This document shows positions 44,385 to 52,027 of a stretch of DNA of 64,000 nt, piece after piece. Below the pieces are notes generated by a model that made no database searches, was not told where the DNA came from, and saw nothing but the letters and a program-made list of their open reading frames with translations. The first letter of the stretch is position 1, and the number at the start of each line of letters is the position of its first letter. The stretch comes from Thermoflavifilum sp. (lineage in GTDB: Bacteria > Bacteroidota > Bacteroidia > Chitinophagales > Chitinophagaceae), in contig NZ_CP063141.1 of assembly GCF_014961315.1 (NCBI RefSeq), positions 2,232,001 through 2,296,000 of the forward strand. Direction: 5' to 3'. A program made the translations under genes and the position numbers.

Positions 44385-45572
44385 ATGGAAAAAACTTCGA
44401 ACCATAATCCTGTGCGCCTCGCCATAGTTTGCAATCAGGTTTTTTCTCTTATCCATTTTCGTAAACATCTTATCCGGGAGTTTACAGGCAGAGGTTATGA
44501 GGTATGTGTGTTTACCCCTTGTATCACTGCGGAGGAAAGTAAGCAAATCATTGCGCTGGGGGCAAGGCCTGTTGCATATATATTATCCAGGTCGGGGATC
44601 AACCCTTTTTTTGAACTTTTTTCTTTAATCAGTTTATACCTCAAGTTACGTCAATTCCGCCCTCATGTTTTGTTGACCATTATGTTGAAACCAAGTCTTT
44701 ATGGAGGAGTAGTAGCCAGATTGTTACGTATTCCCCGGTACTATTGTCTGATAACAGGACTTGGTTTTTCATTTACGCAAACAGATAAAAAACGCTTTGT
44801 CCGCTATATAGCGCGAAACGCCATCCAGTATCTGGCACAATTCTCCATCAAAACCGCCTCAGCTGTTATGTTTCAGAATACAGATGATATGCAATTATTT
44901 ATAAAAAATCGACTGGTTAGTTCCGATCAGGCATTTTGTGTAGGTGCTACGGGTGTTGATCTTTCTGAATGGCATCCTGTTCCATCGGTTTTAGATCCGA
45001 TTACTTTTTTACTTGCCGCCCGATTGATTCAGGAAAAAGGGATATTTGAATTTATTGAAGCCGCCAGATCAATCAAACAGCGGTATCCTGCTACTCGTTT
45101 TATTCTTCTGGGTGGGATAGATATAAACCCGGCAAAGCTGTCGCGTCAACAGGTGATGTTATGGGTTAACGAGGGCATTGTTGAATGGCCGGGGCATGCA
45201 GATATGAGATCCTGGTTGAAAAAAGCAAGTGTATTTGTTTTGCCATCTTACAGAGAGGGAGTGCCGCGCAGTACGCAAGAAGCCATGGCTATGGGCAGAC
45301 CTGTAATTACTACCGATGTCCCGGGTTGCAGGGAAACGGTTATCGATGGTGTCAATGGTTTTTTGATTCCCCCCAGAAATGCTTGGGCTCTCGCTCATGC
45401 CATGGAAAAGTTTATATTGAACCCGGTGTTGATTGAGATCATGGGAAAGGAAAGTCGAAGAATGGCTGAAGAAAGATTTAATGTGCATCATGCGAATATG
45501 CGTATTCTGCACGTTATGCAAATTTCCATGCAGCAGCCGTCGGAAGTGCATAATATGCTGACAAGCAATTGA
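44385..45572 (+). CDS. Glycosyltransferase family 4 (PglA/CapM-like)
   Basis: A 395-residue GT-B enzyme. AIVCNQVFSLIHFRKHLI, a hydrophobic stretch around residue 70 (NPFFELFSLISLYLKLRQF) and ITGLGFSFTQ resemble the PglA/WbpX-type galactosaminyl- and fucosaminyltransferases. The donor domain contains LLAARLIQEKGIFEFIEAA and the E-x7-E motif VPRSTQEAMAMGRPVITTD. ATG 44385 is preferred over TTG 44382. It starts 32 nt after the previous GT4 gene and ends 16 nt before asnB, so the three are probably one operon. The sugar is suggested only weakly by the resemblance. Confidence 0.9.
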   Translation: MEKTSNHNPVRLAIVCNQVFSLIHFRKHLIREFTGRGYEVCVFTPCITAEESKQIIALGARPVAYILSRSGINPFFELFSLISLYLKLRQFRPHVLLTIMLKPSLYGGVVARLLRIPRYYCLITGLGFSFTQTDKKRFVRYIARNAIQYLAQFSIKTASAVMFQNTDDMQLFIKNRLVSSDQAFCVGATGVDLSEWHPVPSVLDPITFLLAARLIQEKGIFEFIEAARSIKQRYPATRFILLGGIDINPAKLSRQQVMLWVNEGIVEWPGHADMRSWLKKASVFVLPSYREGVPRSTQEAMAMGRPVITTDVPGCRETVIDGVNGFLIPPRNAWALAHAMEKFILNPVLIEIMGKESRRMAEERFNVHHANMRILHVMQISMQQPSEVHNMLTSN

Positions 45573-45588
45573 TCAATACCAATGAAAC

Positions 45589-47607
45589 ATGTGTGGCATT
45601 ACTGGATTCATTGATGCAGGCACTCCGCGTTATGACGATTTATTCGGTGCCATCAAACGAATGACATCGGCCATTCGGCATCGTGGACCGGACGATGAAG
45701 GGATATGGATAGATGAAACTATTCCCATCGCACTTGGTCACAGGCGCTTATCTATTATTGATCTTTCTCCTTCCGGCCATCAACCCATGGTCTCGGCTCA
45801 TGGCCGGTATGTGATGGTGTTTAATGGCGAGATTTATAATTATCTTGATATTAAACAGCAACTGGAAGCTTCCGGTGATGCACCTGCCTGGAGAGGGCAT
45901 TCGGATACAGAAGTATTGTTGGCTGCATTTGAACGTTGGGGGCCCGAAAAGGCTATTCAGCAATGTACAGGGATGTTTGCCATTGCATTGTGGGATATTC
46001 AAGATCGTAAACTACATTTGATGCGTGATCGCATGGGTGAGAAACCACTCTACTATGGATGGTCAAATCAGGTACTTTTATTTGGCTCCGAATTAAAGGC
46101 GTTTTATGCTCATCCAAAGTGGATAGGTGAGATTAACCGGGATGCACTTTGTTTATATTTGAGATACAACTATATACCCGCACCTTATTCCATTTTTAAG
46201 CATGTTTTCAAGTTAATTCCAGGTTCAATCCTCACTGTGTCTCTGGAAGAGATTAAAAATGCTTCAATCCATGCCGAAGTTACCGATCTGCAGCCCAAAC
46301 CTTATTGGTCCATACATGATGTAGTTGATGACGGAATGCATCATCAATTGCATCTTTCAGATACAGAAGCTGTCGATCATTTGCATGATTTGCTGAAAGA
46401 TGCCGTTGGCAAGCAGATGATTGCAGATGTGCCATTAGGGGCGTTTTTATCAGGAGGTATTGATTCTTCCACGGTTGTAGCTATTATGCAGGCACAGAGT
46501 AGCAGGCCAGTAAGGACTTTTTCTATTGGCTTTCATGAAAAAGATTTTAACGAGGCGCATTATGCCGCAGCCGTTGCGAAGCATCTGGGGACAGATCATA
46601 CGGAATTATATGTAACTCCTGAGGAGGCTTATGATATCATTCCCCGCCTCCCGGAAATCTATGATGAACCTTTTGCAGACTCTTCGCAGATACCCACCTG
46701 TTTGATATCGGCACTGACCCGAAGGTATGTCACCGTCAGCTTGTCGGGAGATGGAGGCGATGAGCTATTTGGCGGATACAATCGCTATGCTAATGCAAAT
46801 GACGTATGGAACTGGATTCGAAAGATACCATATCCTGTGCGAAAAAGTGTATCAGAAGCTATTCAATGGTTCTCTCCGGAACAATGGGAACAAGCATATC
46901 AAGTATTTAAAAATTTTTTACCTTCCCGTTATCAGGTGAACAATGCAGGTGATAAAATCCTGAAGCTTTCCAGAATACTGGGCGTAAAATCATTGCAGGA
47001 AGTGTATAAGCAATTTATCTCTCACTGGAAAGTGCCCCATCAGGTTGTTCTTAATGGCATCGAACCCACGGCAAGATATGCTTACCATAAGCCTGCGGAT
47101 TTGGATGATTTTATTTCCTGGATGATGTATGTAGATGCCTTCACCTATCTTCCGGATGATATTCTGGTGAAAGTCGATCGTGCCGCCATGCATGTGAGTT
47201 TAGAGACGAGGGTGCCCATGCTCGACCATCGTGTGGTGGAGTATGTATGGAAGCTGCCTTTACACCTTAAATTAAGAAATGGTGAATCAAAATGGTTACT
47301 CAAGCAGGTACTTTATCAATATGTTCCACCGGGGCTGGTCAATCGTCCTAAAATGGGATTTGGTGTGCCCTTACAACATTGGTTGCGTGGCCCGCTGAGA
47401 GAATGGGCAGAAGATTTACTTGATGTAAAGCGTTTAAAAGAAGAAGGATTTTTCCATGTAGAAAAGATTCGGCAGAAATGGGAAGAACATATTTCGGGTA
47501 GGCGAAACTGGCAATATCATCTGTGGGATATCCTGATGTTTCAGGCCTGGTTAGCATCTTATGCACACCTGATTCATGAGAGCAAGACCCATACTCTTCC
47601 TGTTTGA
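45589..47607 (+). CDS. asnB: Glutamine-dependent asparagine synthase (AsnB-like)
   Basis: A 672-residue amidotransferase. MCGITGFIDAG places the catalytic Cys at position 2, and the glutaminase domain continues with RHRGPDDEGIW and LGHRRLSIIDLSPSGHQPM. The ATP-pyrophosphatase motif FLSGGIDSSTVVAI (about residues 287-300) starts the synthetase domain. The length fits the longer AsnB family of polysaccharide loci. There, relatives are thought to amidate sugar carboxylates (uronamides) instead of aspartate. The nucleotide-sugar dehydrogenase at 60826-62121 would supply a uronic acid. This substrate is inference; ordinary asparagine synthesis is possible. Confidence 0.92.
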   Translation: MCGITGFIDAGTPRYDDLFGAIKRMTSAIRHRGPDDEGIWIDETIPIALGHRRLSIIDLSPSGHQPMVSAHGRYVMVFNGEIYNYLDIKQQLEASGDAPAWRGHSDTEVLLAAFERWGPEKAIQQCTGMFAIALWDIQDRKLHLMRDRMGEKPLYYGWSNQVLLFGSELKAFYAHPKWIGEINRDALCLYLRYNYIPAPYSIFKHVFKLIPGSILTVSLEEIKNASIHAEVTDLQPKPYWSIHDVVDDGMHHQLHLSDTEAVDHLHDLLKDAVGKQMIADVPLGAFLSGGIDSSTVVAIMQAQSSRPVRTFSIGFHEKDFNEAHYAAAVAKHLGTDHTELYVTPEEAYDIIPRLPEIYDEPFADSSQIPTCLISALTRRYVTVSLSGDGGDELFGGYNRYANANDVWNWIRKIPYPVRKSVSEAIQWFSPEQWEQAYQVFKNFLPSRYQVNNAGDKILKLSRILGVKSLQEVYKQFISHWKVPHQVVLNGIEPTARYAYHKPADLDDFISWMMYVDAFTYLPDDILVKVDRAAMHVSLETRVPMLDHRVVEYVWKLPLHLKLRNGESKWLLKQVLYQYVPPGLVNRPKMGFGVPLQHWLRGPLREWAEDLLDVKRLKEEGFFHVEKIRQKWEEHISGRRNWQYHLWDILMFQAWLASYAHLIHESKTHTLPV

Positions 47608-47640
47608 TGATGCTTATCTAACATTTGTGTTTTAGAAGTC

Positions 47641-48762
47641 ATGAAAAAACCTGATCTTTATCATAATAAGATCAAATTATTTTTATTGATCCCAAGCCTC
47701 AAGGCAGGTGGTGCGGAAAGGGTTATGAGCTATCTGGCGAAATATATAAATGGAGAAAAGTTTGATGTTCATCTGGTAATCATAAATGCTCAGGATGCCG
47801 TATTTCTGGAGGAGATTCCAAATCACGTAAATATTATCAATTTAGGTGCGAAAAGGGTTCGATTTGCCTTATTTAAATTAATTCAATTATTCTGGCAAGA
47901 AAAACCGGATATTGTCCTGTCTATGTTAAGTCATTTGAATTTAGCTATAGGCATCATTCGACCGATTCTCCCATCAAAAACTAAGTTCATAGCCAGAGGG
48001 ACAATCATGTTAACTAAGATTATTCATAATAAATTTGAATTTTTTTTATATAGATTATCTCACCGTAGTTTTAATCATGTCATTTGTCAATCAGAGGAAA
48101 TGAAATCAGAATTTATTCATAAGTTTCATATTCCTCCTCAAAAATTAACCGTCATCTATAATCCGATCGATTACGATAGAATAATGTGTTTATCGAGGCA
48201 ACAGATATCGTATGATTTGGATTCAATCCCCCATTTTTTTGAAGAAGGCTATATTCGATTGGTTTCTGTAGGAAGACTCGAATTTCAAAAAGGATTTGAT
48301 TTACTTATTCGTGCATTATCTCTTTCGAAGAGAAAGGATATACTTATCTTTATAATTGGTAATGGGTCTCTGCTTAGCAACCTGAAAACATTGACCCAGG
48401 AATTGGGTTTAGAAAAACAAATTTATTTCTTGGGTTTTCAAAAGAATCCCTATGCCTGGATGTCTAAAGCCGATGCATTTGTATTGTCTTCTCGTTTTGA
48501 AGGATTGCCCAACGTTGTACTGGAGTCGCTCGCATTAGGTGTTCCTGTTATTTCCACTCCTTCGCCGGGTGGTGTTGTTGAAATTCTTCGTGATATTAAC
48601 GGATGCGTGATAACGAGAGATATTTCGGCTGAATCCATTGCGGAAGCCTTGCAGGCATTTAAACCAGGCAAAAAGATAGCTTCGGAGCTTATCAATCGCT
48701 TTTCAGTTTACAGGATTATTCCGGAATATGAACAACTTATGGAGAAGGTACTTTGTTCTTAG
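47641..48762 (+). CDS. Glycosyltransferase family 4
   Basis: A 373-residue GT-B transferase. The N-terminus LLIPSLKAGGAERVMSYLA is the capsule/EPS GT4 signature. It continues with IYNPIDYDRI and the donor-domain motifs VSVGRLEFQKGFDLL and RFEGLPNVVLESLALGVPV (E-x7-E). It follows asnB by 33 nt. Its 3' end lies 55 nt before the preferred start of the methyltransferase gene at 48818. The gene is AT-rich, like its neighbours. The sugar transferred is unknown. Confidence 0.92.
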   Translation: MKKPDLYHNKIKLFLLIPSLKAGGAERVMSYLAKYINGEKFDVHLVIINAQDAVFLEEIPNHVNIINLGAKRVRFALFKLIQLFWQEKPDIVLSMLSHLNLAIGIIRPILPSKTKFIARGTIMLTKIIHNKFEFFLYRLSHRSFNHVICQSEEMKSEFIHKFHIPPQKLTVIYNPIDYDRIMCLSRQQISYDLDSIPHFFEEGYIRLVSVGRLEFQKGFDLLIRALSLSKRKDILIFIIGNGSLLSNLKTLTQELGLEKQIYFLGFQKNPYAWMSKADAFVLSSRFEGLPNVVLESLALGVPVISTPSPGGVVEILRDINGCVITRDISAESIAEALQAFKPGKKIASELINRFSVYRIIPEYEQLMEKVLCS

Positions 48763-48817
48763 TGTTTATTCATATTTATTTTTCATTTTCTATTTTTTAC
48801 TCTTCAATACCCATGAT

Positions 48818-49672
48818 ATGAACGACACAGCTTATGCATTATCTGCGGAAAGAGAGATAGCAAGGGGTGAACGTTTTTCATTTGGGAAAAACTGGTCGAA
48901 ATTCTTGCGTGAATTGAATGATGAACGTATTGCCCTTGCCATGGCATCGTTGGAGCAGTATCTGGGAAAGGGATACCTGCATGGGAAATCATTTCTGGAT
49001 GTCGGTTCTGGAAGTGGACTGTTTTCACTGGCTGCAAGAAAATTAGGAGCAAGGGTGTTTTCTTTCGACTATGATCCTCAATCGGTTGCCTGTACACAGG
49101 AATTAAAAAGAAGATATTTCTCCGATGACCCCGACTGGATAGTTACTCAGGGTTCTGCTCTGGATCAGGCATTTCTGCATCAACTGGGGCAATTTGATGT
49201 CGTATATTCCTGGGGTGTATTGCATCACACGGGGAATATGTGGAGGGCTTTAGAAAATATGGTTCCATTGGTTAAGCCCGATGGGAAATTATATATCGCT
49301 ATTTACAATGATCAGGGAAAATGGAGCAGGTTCTGGTTACGCATAAAGAAATTGTATTGCCAATCTCCTGTTATAATAAAATACCTCATATTAGGCGTTG
49401 TATTTATACGGCAACGGGGTGTTCGCTTAATGATTGACCTGCTGCGAGGTAGGCCAGGGCATAGCTGGCGTAATTATGTAAAAAAAGGGGGTAGGGGCAT
49501 GTCGCCATGGTATGATCTGGTGGATTGGGTGGGAGGCTATCCTTTCGAGGTAGCAAAGCCGGAGGAAATTTTTGATTTTTATTATCAACGGGGGTTTCTG
49601 CTGGATAAGCTAAAAACTTGTGGAGGAGGAATAGGGTGTAATGAGTTTGTTTTTATTCGATCGAAAGGATAG
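48818..49672 (+). CDS. Class I SAM-dependent methyltransferase
   Basis: A 284-residue methyltransferase. After a variable N-terminus, the SAM site reads SFLDVGSGSGLFSLAA, then FSFDYDPQSV, then the post-motif WGVLHHTGNMWRALENM and LVKPDGKLYIAIYND. ATG 48818 is chosen because an upstream in-frame start at 48728 would overlap the preceding GT4 gene and add an unusual hydrophobic leader. Methylation of a sugar or a lipid-linked intermediate of the EPS is likely from its position between GT4 and the candidate polymerase genes. Substrate is unknown. Confidence 0.85.
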   Translation: MNDTAYALSAEREIARGERFSFGKNWSKFLRELNDERIALAMASLEQYLGKGYLHGKSFLDVGSGSGLFSLAARKLGARVFSFDYDPQSVACTQELKRRYFSDDPDWIVTQGSALDQAFLHQLGQFDVVYSWGVLHHTGNMWRALENMVPLVKPDGKLYIAIYNDQGKWSRFWLRIKKLYCQSPVIIKYLILGVVFIRQRGVRLMIDLLRGRPGHSWRNYVKKGGRGMSPWYDLVDWVGGYPFEVAKPEEIFDFYYQRGFLLDKLKTCGGGIGCNEFVFIRSKG

Positions 49673-49709
49673 TATTCTCGTATATCATTTTTTAAATTTA
49701 TTTCACTGA

Positions 49710-50864
49710 ATGCATCCTTTTGATTTAGTTAAATTAATCTGGCCTTCTCTTGGAATCGCTGTTTCAGGATTTATCATTTGTTTTGCATATACCCGATCGT
49801 TTTCTATATCTTTTTTTTCATCCTTAATTAAAGCGGTTTTTTTTATTACTTATTTTGGATTTTTCTTTGACGGTACTTATACATTTCTTGACGACTGGGT
49901 ATATTATAATGAAGCTATTTTTTTATTACATAAGCATGTTACACTTTTTAATTTAGCAGATAATTGGCAGTTGTTATTAAGTATTGGTGGAGGACAAAAT
50001 GTTTTATATTATCTTTTCAACGTTTATGCATTTAAAATTTTCGGAACGGGATATTATGCTCCTGTAGCCTTAAATATAATTCTTACCGGTTTTATTGCAT
50101 ATATCGGTTCCCGGCTGGCTGAGAAGGAATTTTATCTAAAGGATGATTTTCGTATCGTTTTTTTCATATTTCTTTTGTTTTATCCTGATATTCTCGCCTG
50201 GTCAAATATTATGAATGGAAAGGATATCCTGGTCCTGCTTCTTGAACTGATATTGATTTATGCTATTTCACATTTTTTAAGAGGAAAAGTCTTAAGATTT
50301 TTGTTGATAGCTATGCCTTTTGGTATTATGCTATTTTTTACCAGATTTTATGCCGTGTTCTTAATGGCGATAGCCGTTTTGCTCTCTATAATCTTTACTT
50401 CTATCACCTGGAGAAGAATGATTCTTTTGCTCGTTTCCGGAATTATGGCTTTTGTTATCCTTCATTTTTTAGGCATAGATACCCTTTTATATTCCTATCA
50501 TGATATTTTAAGAAAATTTGTGAATCCTGTTTATGGATTTATTCGCTTTCTTTTTACCCCTATTCCGTTTCATTCAGAGAAAAGTTATGCATTCTTGAAT
50601 TTACCGAGCCTGTTTCACTGGCTCATGATGCCTTTTCTTTTCCTGGGATTGATTTACATTTATCGATTGAAAACACCATTTTCACGATTTTTCGTATTTT
50701 ATGTTTTTGTTTTCTTCCTGCTATATTCGGTTTACGGAGAACTGCAAGGGCCCCGGCATCGCATTCAGTTAGATTATGCGTTGGCTGTTTTCCAATTTTA
50801 TGGATTATTGTGGGTAATGAAATCTTTAATTGTTAAAAAACCTAATCCGATTCCTGATTATTAA
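49710..50864 (+). CDS. Multi-pass membrane protein, candidate EPS polymerase (Wzy-like)
   Basis: A 384-residue integral membrane protein with about 10-11 hydrophobic segments and a periplasmic-type loop FFDGTYTFLDDWVYYNEAIF near residue 50. The pattern of a DDW-x-YY acidic loop between membrane helices is shared by GT-C-like transferases. The size and placement fit an EPS polymerase (Wzy) or a similar lipid-sugar transferase. Sequence similarity of such proteins is low, so the family is not assigned. It lies 37 nt after the methyltransferase gene and 13 nt before the next gene, within the AT-rich part of the cluster. Confidence 0.65.
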   Translation: MHPFDLVKLIWPSLGIAVSGFIICFAYTRSFSISFFSSLIKAVFFITYFGFFFDGTYTFLDDWVYYNEAIFLLHKHVTLFNLADNWQLLLSIGGGQNVLYYLFNVYAFKIFGTGYYAPVALNIILTGFIAYIGSRLAEKEFYLKDDFRIVFFIFLLFYPDILAWSNIMNGKDILVLLLELILIYAISHFLRGKVLRFLLIAMPFGIMLFFTRFYAVFLMAIAVLLSIIFTSITWRRMILLLVSGIMAFVILHFLGIDTLLYSYHDILRKFVNPVYGFIRFLFTPIPFHSEKSYAFLNLPSLFHWLMMPFLFLGLIYIYRLKTPFSRFFVFYVFVFFLLYSVYGELQGPRHRIQLDYALAVFQFYGLLWVMKSLIVKKPNPIPDY

Positions 50865-50877
50865 ACGTTTTATTTAT

Positions 50878-51915
50878 ATGCGATGGACTTTTATATGCTG
50901 GATTCTATCCCTCTATAGTGTAAGGGCGTATCCACAAAATATTTCTACACAGGACTTTTTTATGATGTCTCAACCGGACGTCAACAAGCTCATCGATTCT
51001 GCAAGAAGGCATGCATATCCCCTGGTTCGTGCCTTGCCTGCTGATTATGTAACAAATGGGACGGTCGATTATCGATATTATATACAACATGCAATTGATC
51101 AGCATGCTGTAGTTGCTTTTCCACCTTTTCCTGTTTTGATCAATGATTCAGGCTTAACGATACATAGTCATCAGTTGATCTTTTTTCCTCCCGGGTCTCT
51201 CATTAAGCTCTTACCGAGCAAACAACCCGGTTATCAGATTCTTCGTATTCATGATGTAGAACATGTGGCTGTTTTTTTCCCTCATATCGTGGGTGACGCT
51301 TCGCAGCATCTCGATAATAAAGGTGAATGGGGCATGGGTATATCGATACGTGGGTCGAGGGATGTACTGGTTTATCATCCTGATATACAATATTGCTGGG
51401 GAGATGGAATATATATTGGAGATGAAAAAAATCCGGTTTCCCGGGAAGTGAAAATCATGGGTGGAAATATTGCCCATAATCGGCGAAACGGTATATCGGT
51501 TATTTCTGCCGATAGTTTAATTATTGATAGTACTGTTTTATCGTTTAACACAGGTACATGGCCTAAAGCGGGTATTGACATTGAACCCAATGTATTTTCC
51601 AACACCATCGATCATATTACCCTGAATCGATTGCATACATACGGAAATTATGCCGGGATAATTATTAATTTAAATGCCCTGAATACGGGTGTAAAACCGG
51701 TTTATCCTCAGATCACTATTCAGGATCCTGTTGATTCTGCATCGACTTTTGGATTATGGTTTGTTAAGATTCGTCCCAATAAAACGAATACGAATCTTGT
51801 GCAGGGAGAAATTCAGGTGATTCATGGAAGATGGATGCGAAATAGTACTCCTGTTTTAATCAACGATTATCTCAATCAACATTTAGGTCCTCGTGTGCAA
51901 TTTCTATCCAGATAA
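50878..51915 (+). CDS. Secreted right-handed beta-helix protein
   Basis: A 345-residue protein with a signal peptide (MRWTFICWILSLYSVRAYPQ). Residues about 90-300 form short repeated beta-strands (for example REVKIMGGNIAHNRRNG and DSLIIDSTVLSFNTG), the pattern of pectate-lyase-like beta-helices. It could bind, modify or cut the polysaccharide; similar proteins occur in alginate and EPS loci (epimerases, lyases). No lyase-specific catalytic residues are clear. ATG 50878 gives the signal peptide. An earlier in-frame TTG at 50830 would overlap the upstream gene. It closes the AT-rich operon. Confidence 0.7.
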   Translation: MRWTFICWILSLYSVRAYPQNISTQDFFMMSQPDVNKLIDSARRHAYPLVRALPADYVTNGTVDYRYYIQHAIDQHAVVAFPPFPVLINDSGLTIHSHQLIFFPPGSLIKLLPSKQPGYQILRIHDVEHVAVFFPHIVGDASQHLDNKGEWGMGISIRGSRDVLVYHPDIQYCWGDGIYIGDEKNPVSREVKIMGGNIAHNRRNGISVISADSLIIDSTVLSFNTGTWPKAGIDIEPNVFSNTIDHITLNRLHTYGNYAGIIINLNALNTGVKPVYPQITIQDPVDSASTFGLWFVKIRPNKTNTNLVQGEIQVIHGRWMRNSTPVLINDYLNQHLGPRVQFLSR

Positions 51916-52003
51916 ATTATTTATCCTCATCTATAACGAGCTGCATCATTTCTTACGCTCAATTTCTCCTTCTTCCCGCTCTTCTTTTCTCCCCATCAAA
52001 TCT

Positions 52004-52011
52004 TAACTTTG
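52004..52011 (+). promoter_or_regulatory. Putative -7 box for the MprF-like gene
   Basis: TAACTTTG is a perfect TAnnTTTG, 17 nt before the ATG at 52028. The -33 area is T-rich without a clean TTTG. Confidence 0.4.
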
Positions 52012-52027
52012 TGGCATAATCAGCCAC

